A DNA stretch of 35,338 nucleotides, taken from JAFHCF01 sp048497495. GTDB lineage: Bacteria > Pseudomonadota > Alphaproteobacteria > Rhizobiales > Ancalomicrobiaceae. The position numbers and the translations under genes were made by a program. The stretch is taken from NCBI GenBank assembly GCA_048497495.1, contig JAFHCF010000150.1, positions 1-35,338 on the forward strand, read 5' to 3'. Positions 7,974-17,263 of this stretch are shown here, one piece after another. The first letter of the stretch is position 1; each line of letters starts with the position of its first letter. The notes beneath the pieces are model-generated. The model had not been told where the DNA came from. It made no database searches and saw only the letters and a list, made by a program, of their open reading frames with translations.

Positions 7974-10220
7974 TCACGGCGCCCGATCGGCCACCACCTC
8001 GAAGCTCGTGGAGGTCTCGGCGTCCGAATTCGGCCCGACGAAGACCTCGAACCGCCCCGGCTCGACCAACCAGCCGCCGGCGTCGTCGTGGAAGCCGAGT
8101 TCGCCGACCGGCACCTCGAGCGTCACCTTCCGGCTCTCGCCCGGTTCGAGCCTCACCATGGCGAAGGCCTTCAACTCCCGGCGCGGCCGCGAGCGCGAGG
8201 CGACCTCGTCGTGGACATAGAGCTGGACGCTCTCGCGGCCCGCCCGCGCCCCGGTGTTGGTCACCGTGGTGGTCACCCGCACCGTATCGGCGAGCGTCAC
8301 CCGGGCCCGCTCGACCACCGGAGCGGAGAAACCGAAGCGCGTGTAGGAGAGACCGAAGCCGAAGGGCCACATCGGCGTGATCTCCTCGTCCATGTAGCGC
8401 GTCGCCAGCGCGTCGTTCGGCTTCCACGGTCGCCCGGTCGGCAGCCGATCATAGGCGATCGGCACCTGGCCGACGGCCCGCGGCATCGACATCGGCAGGC
8501 GCGCCGACGGATTGGCGGCGCCGGTGATCAGGTCGACCAGGGCCGGCCCGCCCATGGTGCCCGGCGAATAGGCATAGAAGATCGCCGCCGCTTTCGGCGC
8601 CACGTCGCCGAGCACCATCGGCCGGCCGGCGAGGACGATGAGCACGATCGGCTTGCCGGTCGCCGCCAAACGGTCGAGCAGCGCCTGCTGGTGCCCGGGC
8701 AGGCCGAGCCGGGTGCGCGAGGTCGATTCCGCCGTCATCCACCACGGCTCGCCGAGCACCGCGACCACCAGGTCGGCCGCCCTCGCGGTCGCTTCCGCCT
8801 CGGCGAACCCGTCCTCGCTCTTACAGGCGCCGTCGCAACCGGCGGTGAAACGCACCACCGTGCCCATCGGCGCCAGCCGTTGGCGCAGCTCGTCGACGAA
8901 CAGCGGCGTGTCCTCGCGCTCCGCCAGCGCCCCCCAGGCGCCCATGTGGTCGCCGGCGTCGGCCGCCATGCCGCCGATCACCGCGATCCGCGTCGGTGGG
9001 CGCACGATCGGCAGGATGTCGCCGTCGTTCTTCAGGAGCACGATCGAGCGGCGCGCCACGTCGCGCGCCGCCTCGCGGATTTGCGGCGTCGCCAGGGCCG
9101 AGGCCGACGTGGCGGGATCGACGCGGCGCTGCGGGTTCGCCGGGCCGAACAGGCCGAGGCGGAACTTCACCCGGAGCACGTTGCCGACCGCCTCGTCGAT
9201 CCGCGCCATCGGCACCCGTCCGGCGCGTACCAGATCGGCGAGATGGTCGCGGTAGAGCCCACTCGCCATGTCGACGTCGATGCCCGCCATCACCGCCTTC
9301 TCGACCGCGTCGGCGGGATCGGCCGCCACCCCGTGCTGCATCAACTCGCTGACCGCGTACCAGTCGGACATCACGATGCCGTCGAAGCCCCACTCCTCGC
9401 GCAGGATCCGGCGCAGGGTGTGGCGGTTGGCGGTGCCCGGCACGCCGTTCAGCGTGTTGAAGGCGGCCATGACGATCTGCGCCCCGGCGTCGATGCCGGC
9501 CTTGAACGGCGGCAGGTAGAGATCGCGCAGCCGCGTCTCGGAGAGATCGACCGAATTGTAGTCGCGGCCCGCCTCGGCGGCGCCGTAGCCGACGAAATGT
9601 TTCAGCGTCGCCGCCATGCCGCCGGCGGCGAGCCCGCGCACCGTCGCGGCGGCGAAACGCCGCGCCAGCAGGACGTCCTCCCCCGGCCCCTCGATCACCC
9701 GGCCCCAGCGGGCGTCGCGGGAGAGGTCGATCATCGGCGCCAGGCTGACGTCGAGGCCCTGGGACGCGCCCTCGCGGCCGGTGTTCACGGCGGCGACCGT
9801 CATCGCCTCCTCGTCGAAGGAGGCGGCGACCCCGAGCGGCATCGGAAACAGCGTGCGGTAGCCGTGCAGCAGATCGCGCGAATAGAGCAGCGGGATGGCG
9901 AGCCGGGTGGCCGCCGCCCGGTCGCGAATCGCCACCATGTGCGCCGCGTCGTCGAGATTGGAGAGGATGCCGAGCGATTGGCGGTCGACCTCGCCCATGT
10001 CGAAGTCCGGCGACCAGCCGCCCATGAACATCTGCCCGACCTTCTCGTCGAGGCTCATGCGGCCGAGGAGCTCGGCGACCCGCGCCTCGATCGCCGGATC
10101 GCGCGGGCGCGACGGGACCTCGGACGCCGCCGGGCGGACACCGACGACGAGCGGAACGGCGGCGACGAGGATGGCGGCGAGGAGCGACCGAAGGTGCGAC
10201 GGGCGGGCGAGGAGCATCAT
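7974..10220 (-). CDS. bglX: Secreted/periplasmic glycoside hydrolase family 3 beta-glucosidase (BglX-like)
   Basis: The protein should hydrolyse terminal non-reducing beta-glucosides in the periplasm. From the ATG at 10220 it is 748 residues, close to BglX proteins. It opens with a signal peptide (MMLLARPSHLRSLLAAILVA, then a VPLVVGVRPAASE-type cleavage region). The GH3 N-terminal barrel follows, with KHFVGYG at about 207-213 and the nucleophile in IVMSDWYAV (Asp286). The GH3 C-terminal alpha/beta domain runs from about 380 to 590, and a fibronectin-III-like domain ends the protein (TVTNTGARAGRESVQLYV). The frame extends 78 codons further upstream, but that part is Arg-rich and overlaps the intergenic region, so I reject it. 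It is convergent with the M20 gene and has no carbohydrate-transport neighbours. The specific sugar substrate is inferred only from similarity. Confidence 0.92.
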   Translation of the reverse strand: MMLLARPSHLRSLLAAILVAAVPLVVGVRPAASEVPSRPRDPAIEARVAELLGRMSLDEKVGQMFMGGWSPDFDMGEVDRQSLGILSNLDDAAHMVAIRDRAAATRLAIPLLYSRDLLHGYRTLFPMPLGVAASFDEEAMTVAAVNTGREGASQGLDVSLAPMIDLSRDARWGRVIEGPGEDVLLARRFAAATVRGLAAGGMAATLKHFVGYGAAEAGRDYNSVDLSETRLRDLYLPPFKAGIDAGAQIVMAAFNTLNGVPGTANRHTLRRILREEWGFDGIVMSDWYAVSELMQHGVAADPADAVEKAVMAGIDVDMASGLYRDHLADLVRAGRVPMARIDEAVGNVLRVKFRLGLFGPANPQRRVDPATSASALATPQIREAARDVARRSIVLLKNDGDILPIVRPPTRIAVIGGMAADAGDHMGAWGALAEREDTPLFVDELRQRLAPMGTVVRFTAGCDGACKSEDGFAEAEATARAADLVVAVLGEPWWMTAESTSRTRLGLPGHQQALLDRLAATGKPIVLIVLAGRPMVLGDVAPKAAAIFYAYSPGTMGGPALVDLITGAANPSARLPMSMPRAVGQVPIAYDRLPTGRPWKPNDALATRYMDEEITPMWPFGFGLSYTRFGFSAPVVERARVTLADTVRVTTTVTNTGARAGRESVQLYVHDEVASRSRPRRELKAFAMVRLEPGESRKVTLEVPVGELGFHDDAGGWLVEPGRFEVFVGPNSDAETSTSFEVVADRAP

Positions 10221-10440
10221 CGGCGGGAGGGTCTCTCGAGGGCGGGAAGGCGCACCATCACCCGCCCCGCCACGACGGTCAAACCCTCGCTTCGCCCGTG
10301 CCTTGCACCGGATCGCGAAGGATGGTCTCTTGCGCTTCGTCGCGAATGCGAGCCGGAGCGCGAGATTCGCGCATCGCTCGCTCGGCAGCCGTGCGGCCAT
10401 CGGGCCGCGCGAACCCGAGGGTCGACGACGAGAGGACACC

Positions 10441-11124
10441 ATGGCGGCCCGCAAGATCCTGATCTGCGACGACGACCGCGACCTGCGCGAGGCGCTGGTC
10501 GAGCAGTTGTCGCTCTATGAAGAATTCGAGACCCAGGCCGCCGAGGGCGCCACCAAGGCCATCGCCATGGCCCGCGCCGAGCCGATCGACCTCCTGATCA
10601 TGGACGTCGGCCTGCCGGAGATGGACGGCCGCGAGGCGGTCAAGCTCCTGCGCAAGGGCGGCTTCAAGGCGCCGATCATCATGCTGACCGGCCACGACGG
10701 CGAGAGCGACACGATTCTCGGGCTCGAGGCCGGCGCCAACGACTATGTCACCAAGCCGTTCAAGTTCGCCGTGCTGCTCGCCCGCATCCGCGCCCACCTG
10801 CGCCAGCACGAGCAGACCGAGGACGCCGTCTTCACCATCGGCCGCTACACCTTCCGCCCCTCGACCAAACTGATGGTCGACGAGCGCGGCTCCAAGGTGC
10901 GGCTGACCGAGAAGGAGACCGCCATCCTCAAATACCTCTATCGCGCCGGCGAGAAGCCGATCACCCGCGAGATCCTGCTGCACGAGGTCTGGGGCTACAA
11001 TTCCGGCGTCACCACCCACACGCTCGAGACCCACATCTACCGCCTGCGCCAGAAGATCGAGCGCGATCCCTCCAACGCCGAGCTTCTCGTCACCGAGGCC
11101 GGCGGCTACAAGCTGATTCCCTGA
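10441..11124 (+). CDS. OmpR/PhoB-family DNA-binding response regulator (possibly CenR-like)
   Basis: The 227-residue two-component regulator has a receiver domain (about 4-118) and a winged-helix effector domain (about 130-227). The receiver shows the acidic pocket Asp10-Asp11-Asp12, phosphoacceptor Asp55 (LLIMDVGLPEMDG), Thr83 (MLTGHD) and Lys105 (TKPFKF). The effector domain has VRLTEKETAILKYLYRAGEK and the recognition region THTLETHIYRLRQKIE. No histidine kinase is adjacent. The absence of a partner and the overall look fit the essential alphaproteobacterial CenR group (envelope homeostasis), but I cannot confirm orthology without an alignment. It is followed 210 bases later by a cyclic-nucleotide-binding protein gene. 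The upstream region (10221-10440) is shared with the divergent beta-glucosidase gene. Confidence 0.92.
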   Translation: MAARKILICDDDRDLREALVEQLSLYEEFETQAAEGATKAIAMARAEPIDLLIMDVGLPEMDGREAVKLLRKGGFKAPIIMLTGHDGESDTILGLEAGANDYVTKPFKFAVLLARIRAHLRQHEQTEDAVFTIGRYTFRPSTKLMVDERGSKVRLTEKETAILKYLYRAGEKPITREILLHEVWGYNSGVTTHTLETHIYRLRQKIERDPSNAELLVTEAGGYKLIP

Positions 11125-11247
11125 ACTCTCGGAGGCCGCGCCGTCGGTCCCCCGCCCGGACGGCCCATGGCACGCGCATGATACCAGCCGCTCGAAGTAC
11201 CGACCCTTTGCGCGGCGGTTCTGTTTCGAAGATCGGTGCTCCGACGT

Positions 11248-11270
11248 CCCCTCCCCCGCAAGGGGGGAGA
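11248..11270. repeat. Small GC-rich palindrome
   Basis: CTCCCCC and GGGGGAG arms face each other across a short loop around GCAA (about 11251-11269). The flanking ACCGGATG on the right resembles the bases beside the hairpin at 25352-25382. Such short C/G-run palindromes are frequent between genes in Hyphomicrobiales. It could also serve as a hairpin after the response regulator gene, but no T-run follows. Confidence 0.45.
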
Positions 11271-11334
11271 GGACCGGATGCGAGCCCCTTCGGATATCAC
11301 ACGTCGATACGGATCGGCATTTCGTGAGCGCTGA

Positions 11335-11802
11335 ATGACCCTCGAACGCGACATCGACCTGTTGAAGAGCGTGCCCTTCTTCGCCGGCATCCCGGCGGAG
11401 CCGCTGAAGCTCATCGCCTTCTCCGCCGAGAGCCGCGAGATCGCCGACGGTCAGTTCCTGTTCTCCACCGGCGACGCCGCCGAGGGCGGCCTGGTGGTGA
11501 TCGAGGGCCGGGTCGATCTCGTCGACGAGAAGAAGTCGCCGCCCAAGGTGCTCGACCGCCTCGGCCCCGGCGCCCTGATCGGCGAACTCGCCCTGATCGT
11601 CGAGACCCACCGCCCGGCGACCGCGCTCGCCGTCGGCCGCGCCAAGGTCCTGGTGGTCCGCCGCTCGCTCTTCCGCCGCATGCTCGAGGAATACCCGGAA
11701 ATCGCCGTGACGCTGCGCGACCGCATCGCGGAGAGGCTGACCGCGCTGTCGCCGGAGATCGGGCGGATCCGGGATTTGATGGAGGGTGGGGAGAGACGGT
11801 GA
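11335..11802 (+). CDS. Single-domain cyclic-nucleotide-binding (Crp-like) protein without DNA-binding domain
   Basis: The 155-residue protein is a cNMP-binding beta-roll and little else. The motifs run LLKSVPFFAGIPAEPLKLIA at the N-terminus, DGQFLFSTGDAAEGGLVVIEG in the middle, the GPGALIGELALI phosphate-binding-cassette region at about 81-92, and ETHRPATALAV. A helix (SLFRRMLEEYPEIAVTLRDR) and a short tail follow, where Crp/Fnr proteins would have a further 70-residue helix-turn-helix. It therefore cannot bind DNA like Crp and is more likely a signalling adaptor. The second-messenger ligand is not certain: the Arg-Pro-Ala part of the cassette is present, but the cassette is short. It is in the same direction as the response regulator gene, 210 bases downstream, with a palindrome between them. 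The GC-rich composition ends just after it. Confidence 0.85.
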   Translation: MTLERDIDLLKSVPFFAGIPAEPLKLIAFSAESREIADGQFLFSTGDAAEGGLVVIEGRVDLVDEKKSPPKVLDRLGPGALIGELALIVETHRPATALAVGRAKVLVVRRSLFRRMLEEYPEIAVTLRDRIAERLTALSPEIGRIRDLMEGGERR

Positions 11803-11950
11803 GGGGGCCGCGCCGTGCGGCCGGGGCAGAGGCGAGAACGCGCGTGAAGGACGTACATAAAAGCCAAGTGGCAACTTACCGATTGAGGGTCTGCCGCGTC
11901 TTGTACTTTTTGCCAAGTGGGCCACCTGCGCTACGGCCGGGCTACCTCAG

Positions 11951-13150
11951 ATGGCCGAGAGAACCGTCTATCTGTTTCAATTGCTGCTTTTAACCCATAT
12001 GGACGAGCCAATGTTTATTTCTGTCAACTTTCCGATTGCTGATTTCCGTGCACTTCATCGCGAATGTGCTGGACGACTACAAAAGCCATCTTGGGGTAGT
12101 ACTGATCCGCAAGCGGCATTTGCTCGTGGCTTTGGAAGCATGCACACCCGAACAAAATCCGGAATTGGATTCGTCGGAGAGAACTATTACGCTGACTGCG
12201 ATAATTTAATTAAGTATCCTTCTCAAAATTTCGTAAAACCCTTAGTGGGAATTAATAGGAAAGTTCTTGCGTACCCGATATATAGACGCTTTTATTTTGA
12301 TGGGCTAATGGCTGGTCGTTTTGAACTTGGATTCAGATTGAACGAACCATCCATATGGGATATCGGAATTCAATACCCAAATGCGGAATATGATGCGGCC
12401 AATACGTCGCTTCAATTCTTGGAATCTCTCATTCAAGTCAAATTACTTGATGGCCGTGATTTTGTATCAAAAGTTCATAAAGCTATGGATTTACTATGTG
12501 ATGGGTGGTTATTAAGCAGTACAAAAACAAAAGATCTCAAAATATACGAAATTAGATCTATTTGTACGCGATATGTTGGGGTCGGAACACCGTTTGTATT
12601 CATACGAGCGGGAAGCGAAATCAAACTTACGCCTGAACGTCAGTCGCGTGGACTTCTGAAAAACGATGATCTAGAAGTATTCACCACGAGGTCCGGCATT
12701 CATGGACAACAATTTGATACTACAGTAAATCCGTCAAAACACCTGCTTGACCAGGAGACTGCTAAGGAACGTCTTGTTCGTTTATTTTATACACAAATTC
12801 GTACTCTTGCATACGCGCACTCGTTTTATCTGAAACAGGTTTCGTCTGGTGCGATAGAAGGACCAACATCTTTAGATGTTGCTGTAAAATCGATAGTTGA
12901 TAGATTGAAAAATCTAAGTCCCGTCGATGGAAATGATCATGATGATTTGAATTGCAAAGAAATGAAAAAGATTTTGCAGAATCTAGACATTGATGTTGCC
13001 AAGCTCACAGCTGAGATCGAAAATCGGGTCCGTCCTAGCTGGATTAAACAAAAGCTGAGCACGATATTCGGATATGTCGACAAGAAAGCCGACAAAGCAA
13101 TAGAAGCCGCTGCAAGTGCTGCTACAAAGCAAACCCTGAGCGGCTTCTAA
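11951..13150 (+). CDS. Hypothetical protein in AT-rich (foreign) DNA
   Basis: I do not recognise this protein. Its DNA is about 40% GC by eye, against about 70% around it, and it uses TTA, ATA, AGA and AGG codons that the neighbours avoid. From the ATG at 11951 it has 399 residues. In-frame ATGs at 11999 and 12011 are plausible alternatives: the latter gives an N-terminus MFISVNFPIADFRALHREC, has GGACGAG just upstream and coincides with the composition change. The protein is hydrophilic, with no signal peptide or membrane segment. Residues about 20-260 look like one globular alpha/beta region (with YPIYRRFYFDGLMAGRFELG). Residues about 270-399 are mainly helical, ending in an Ala/Lys-rich tail. 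No mobility gene, toxin/antitoxin partner or known defence gene is next to it. It was probably acquired by lateral transfer; its function is unknown. Confidence 0.8.
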   Translation: MAERTVYLFQLLLLTHMDEPMFISVNFPIADFRALHRECAGRLQKPSWGSTDPQAAFARGFGSMHTRTKSGIGFVGENYYADCDNLIKYPSQNFVKPLVGINRKVLAYPIYRRFYFDGLMAGRFELGFRLNEPSIWDIGIQYPNAEYDAANTSLQFLESLIQVKLLDGRDFVSKVHKAMDLLCDGWLLSSTKTKDLKIYEIRSICTRYVGVGTPFVFIRAGSEIKLTPERQSRGLLKNDDLEVFTTRSGIHGQQFDTTVNPSKHLLDQETAKERLVRLFYTQIRTLAYAHSFYLKQVSSGAIEGPTSLDVAVKSIVDRLKNLSPVDGNDHDDLNCKEMKKILQNLDIDVAKLTAEIENRVRPSWIKQKLSTIFGYVDKKADKAIEAAASAATKQTLSGF

Positions 13151-13181
13151 TATATTGGGCAGCACCGAATGCTCAGCCCGC

Positions 13182-13215
13182 CTAGCTCGTTGGGGACATA
13201 TCTCCCCTTGGCTAG
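13182..13215. terminator. Hairpin after the AT-rich gene (weak terminator candidate)
   Basis: CTAGC (13182-13186) pairs with GCTAG (13211-13215), enclosing a GGGGA/TCCCC pair around CATATC. The stem is interrupted and has no T-run, so termination is only a possibility. It lies about 30 bases after the stop of the AT-rich gene, within the last part of the low-GC segment. Confidence 0.3.
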
Positions 13216-13302
13216 CAAGGTAATGAATGGCGATTAGTTTTGCAAGACCCGATATGCAACTCACCTCGAAACGCGAACTGTTATTGCCAGGCCGTTCAAC
13301 CC

Positions 13303-14553
13303 TCACCCCGCCTTCCCCGTCCCCCACCGCTCCTCGATATACCCCGCCACCATCGCCTTGAACTCGTCCGCGATCCCCGCCCCCTTCAGCGTCGCGACCT
13401 TCTTGCCGTCGACGAAGACCGGGGCGGAGGGGGTCTCGCCGGTGCCGGGGAGCGAGATGCCGATGTCGGCGTGTTTCGATTCGCCCGGCCCGTTGACGAT
13501 GCAGCCCATCACCGCGACGTTCAGCCCCTCGACGCCCGGGTATTTCGCCCGCCATTCCGGCATCGAGGCGCGGATGTGGTCCTGGATGTCGCGGGCGAGT
13601 TCCTGGAACACCGTCGAGGTCGTCCGCCCGCAGCCCGGGCAAGCCGCGACGATCGGCGCGAAGGTCCTGAGCCCCATAGTCTGCAGGAACTCCTGCGCCG
13701 CGATCACTTCGCCGGTGCGGTCGCCGCCGGGCTCGGGGGTGAGCGAATAGCGGATGGTGTCGCCGATCCCCTGTTGCAGCAGGATGCCGAGGGCGGCCGA
13801 CGACGCCACCAGCCCCTTCGAGCCCATGCCGGCCTCGGTCAGGCCGAGGTGGAGGGCATGGTCGGAGCGCCGCGCCAGCTCGCAACTCACCTTCACCAGA
13901 TCCTGGATCGAGCTGACCTTGGCCGACAGCACGATGTGGTCGCGCGCCAGGCCGATCTCCTCGGCGAGCGCGGCCGAGAGCAGCGCCGACTGCACCATCG
14001 CCTCGTGCATCACCGCCCGCGCCGTCAGCGGCGCACCTGCCGCCGCGTTGTCGTCCATCAGCCGGGTGAGCAGGTCCTGATCGAGCGAGCCCCAGTTGAC
14101 GCCGATGCGGACCGGCTTGTCGTAGCGGATCGCCGTCTCGACGATCTCGGCGAACTGGCGATCGCGCTTGTCCTTGAAGCCGACGTTGCCGGGGTTGATC
14201 CGATACTTGGCGAGCGCGGCGGCGCAGGCCGGATGATCGGCGAGCAGCTTGTGGCCGATGTAGTGGAAGTCGCCGATCAGCGGCACCGTGATGCCCCAGG
14301 CGTCGAGCCGGTCGCGGATCTTGGGCACGGCGGCGGCCGATTCGTCGCGGTCGACGGTGACGCGGACGAGTTCGGAGCCGGCGCGGGCGAGCGCCCGCAC
14401 CTGCTCGGCGGTGCCGAGCACGTCGGCGGTGTCGGTGTTGGTCATCGACTGCACGACCACCGGCGCCGCCCCGCCGATGATCACGCCGCCGACATCGACG
14501 GCGACGGAGGCGCGGCGGGGAAGGGGTACGGCGGTCGGGTAGGGCGAGGGCAT
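13303..14553 (-). CDS. ispG: (E)-4-hydroxy-3-methylbut-2-enyl-diphosphate synthase
   Basis: IspG (GcpE) converts methylerythritol cyclodiphosphate to HMBPP in the MEP isoprenoid pathway in the cytoplasm, using a [4Fe-4S] cluster and reduced ferredoxin or flavodoxin. From the ATG at 14553 the protein has 416 residues, the usual bacterial length. The cluster ligands are visible as CPGC (Cys305, Cys308) and MGCIVNGPGE (Cys351). The N-terminal TIM barrel carries VVVQSMTNTDTADV and YRINPGNVG. I chose 14553 rather than the upstream ATG at 14613 because GGGAG stands seven bases before it and the first 20 residues of the longer version are Arg-rich. It is divergent from the antiporter gene and stands alone in its direction, facing the AT-rich insertion. 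Confidence 0.97.
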   Translation of the reverse strand: MPSPYPTAVPLPRRASVAVDVGGVIIGGAAPVVVQSMTNTDTADVLGTAEQVRALARAGSELVRVTVDRDESAAAVPKIRDRLDAWGITVPLIGDFHYIGHKLLADHPACAAALAKYRINPGNVGFKDKRDRQFAEIVETAIRYDKPVRIGVNWGSLDQDLLTRLMDDNAAAGAPLTARAVMHEAMVQSALLSAALAEEIGLARDHIVLSAKVSSIQDLVKVSCELARRSDHALHLGLTEAGMGSKGLVASSAALGILLQQGIGDTIRYSLTPEPGGDRTGEVIAAQEFLQTMGLRTFAPIVAACPGCGRTTSTVFQELARDIQDHIRASMPEWRAKYPGVEGLNVAVMGCIVNGPGESKHADIGISLPGTGETPSAPVFVDGKKVATLKGAGIADEFKAMVAGYIEERWGTGKAG

Positions 14554-14718
14554 CGGAAGGCTCCCGGAAATTCGGCGGCGCCGATCGAGCGGGCGGGCGG
14601 CGCGCGCCGGCACGGCGCGAACACGGGTTGCGGTGCCCGTCTCGATGCGACAGGCTGCCGGCGAGGCGACGGAGATGCCTCACCGCCTCGCGCCCCTCTC
14701 TAACGGAAATTCGCGCCC

Positions 14719-15846
14719 ATGTCCTCACCCGGTCCTCGGTCGACGGTCGCCGTCGCCTTCTCGGCGCTTCTGCACGGGTCGGCGGGGCCGGCCATCCTCG
14801 TCGTCTACGCGGTCGTGGCGCTGATCTTCGGGACTCGCCTGGCCGAAATACCGGTGGTCGAGACACTCAACCCGATCTTGGAACTCGTCATGTTGATCCT
14901 CGGCGTGGTCATCGCCGTGCATCACGCCGAGGAGATCGCCCGGCGGCTCGGCGAGCCCTTCGGCACGCTGGTGCTGACGATGGCGGTGACGGTGATCGAG
15001 TGTTCGCTCATTCTCGCGGTGATGCTGTCGGGCAAGGGCAATCCGACGCTGGCGCGCGACACGGTCTTCTCGGTGATCATGCTGGTGTGCAACGGGCTGG
15101 TCGGCGCCTGTTTCCTGATCGGCGGCCTGCGCTGGGGCGAACAGACCTTCCGCGCCACCAGCGCCCGCGCCTATCTGATGGTGCTGCTGCCCTTCGGCGT
15201 GCTGACCATGATCCTGCCCGGCTTCACCACCACCACCGGCGGGCCGTTCTACTCCACCGCCCAGATCGCCTTCGTCTCCTTCGTGACGCTGCTTCTCTAC
15301 GGCATCTTCCTCTACGTCCAGACGGTGCGCCATCGCGGCTTCTTCGACGTCGAGGGCGCCGAGGAGGCGGTGCCCGACGAGGCGATCGACGAGGTCCGCT
15401 CGTTCGCGCCCTATGTGCTCCTGGCCATGGCGCTCGGGGCGATCGTCATGCTCGCCAAGAGCTTCGCCGGGGCGATCGCGACCGGGGTGGAGGTGATCGG
15501 CGCGCCGGGATCGATCGTCGGCGTGATCGTCGCGATCCTGGTGCTGTTGCCGGAGAGCGTCACCGCCATCCAGGCGGCGCGCGCCGATCAACTCCAGCGC
15601 AGCATCAATCTGGCGCTGGGCTCCTCGCTCGCGACGATCGGACTGACCTTTCCGGCGGTGGGCGCCCTGTCGCTCGTCCTCGGCAAACCGCTGGTCCTGG
15701 CGCTCGGATCGACCGAGATGGTGCTCCTGGTTCTCACCCTCGCCGTCTCGATCGTGACCTTCTCGGGCGGGCGCACCAACATCCTCTCCGGGTCCGTCCA
15801 TCTGGTGCTGCTCGCCACCTTCCTCTTTCTGATCTTCGTGCCGTGA
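14719..15846 (+). CDS. chaA: Calcium:proton antiporter of the ChaA/CAX type
   Basis: The 375-residue inner-membrane protein has about eleven hydrophobic segments and the two family repeats of cation/Ca2+ exchangers. The first is VHHAEEIARRLGEPFGTLVL (68-87), continuing to TMAVTVIE with its acidic residue. The second is LLPESVTAIQAARADQLQRS (about 275-294), followed by LALGSSLATIGLTFPAV. These Glu-containing helices form the cation site. An acidic cytoplasmic loop (DVEGAEEAVPDEAIDEVR) lies between the halves, as in ChaA. E. coli ChaA exchanges Ca2+, Na+ or K+ for protons and helps at alkaline pH; the ions used here are inferred. It is divergent from ispG (165 bases apart) and stands 121 bases before argG. 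Confidence 0.9.
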   Translation: MSSPGPRSTVAVAFSALLHGSAGPAILVVYAVVALIFGTRLAEIPVVETLNPILELVMLILGVVIAVHHAEEIARRLGEPFGTLVLTMAVTVIECSLILAVMLSGKGNPTLARDTVFSVIMLVCNGLVGACFLIGGLRWGEQTFRATSARAYLMVLLPFGVLTMILPGFTTTTGGPFYSTAQIAFVSFVTLLLYGIFLYVQTVRHRGFFDVEGAEEAVPDEAIDEVRSFAPYVLLAMALGAIVMLAKSFAGAIATGVEVIGAPGSIVGVIVAILVLLPESVTAIQAARADQLQRSINLALGSSLATIGLTFPAVGALSLVLGKPLVLALGSTEMVLLVLTLAVSIVTFSGGRTNILSGSVHLVLLATFLFLIFVP

Positions 15847-15889
15847 GCGCGATCGCGTTCGAGCATGGCGGATCGGCCGTCGTCCGGTC

Positions 15890-15917
15890 TTGCACGGCGG
15901 CGCGTTCTCGCTAGAGT
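15890..15917 (+). promoter_or_regulatory. Candidate promoter for argG
   Basis: TTGCAC (15890-15895) and TAGAGT (15912-15917) are 16 bases apart and end about 50 bases before the argG start. The spacing is reasonable for a vegetative alphaproteobacterial promoter, and no other good pair is seen in the gap after the antiporter gene. Confidence 0.45.
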
Positions 15918-15967
15918 GCCGGCCGAATTCGACCCTTTCCGACAAACAGTGATCCCGAGGACCCGAC

Positions 15968-17194
<1,227 letters not shown>

Positions 17195-17226
17195 TCGCCG
17201 CCGACCATCGACGGATCGAATGAAGC

Positions 17227-17257
17227 GGGCGGCGGATCGAAGGGTCCGCCGCCCTTT
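17227..17257 (+). terminator. Intrinsic terminator after argG
   Basis: GGGCGGCGGA (17227-17236) and TCCGCCGCCC (17245-17254) form a perfect 10-bp GC stem with an 8-base loop, followed by TTTCG on the plus strand. It lies 33 bases after the argG stop and just before the end of the convergent MFS gene. The T-run is short, so efficiency is uncertain. Confidence 0.65.
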
Positions 17258-17263
17258 CGTCGT

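Noticed and set aside
8088..10520. 810-codon plus-strand open frame opposite the beta-glucosidase gene
   Set aside because: Repetitive His/Arg/Gly/Asp-rich translation without domains; the minus strand has a full GH3 enzyme with signal peptide and catalytic Asp.
11248..11270. CRISPR or tandem repeat array
   Set aside because: A single palindrome with no repeat-spacer periodicity; no array is present in the window.
11799..11993. Small open frame (64 codons) between the cNMP-binding gene and the AT-rich gene
   Set aside because: No ribosome site, mixed composition across the boundary and no recognisable sequence; probably intergenic.
11951..13150. Idea that the AT-rich gene is part of a known multi-gene defence system
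   Set aside because: No nuclease, ATPase, TIR, CHAT, reverse transcriptase or toxin motif was found in it or beside it, so no known system can be named.
12983..14866. 627-codon minus-strand open frame spanning ispG and the AT-rich boundary
   Set aside because: It runs out of frame through ispG; its Arg-rich translation is a shadow and its tail in the AT-rich DNA has no family pattern.
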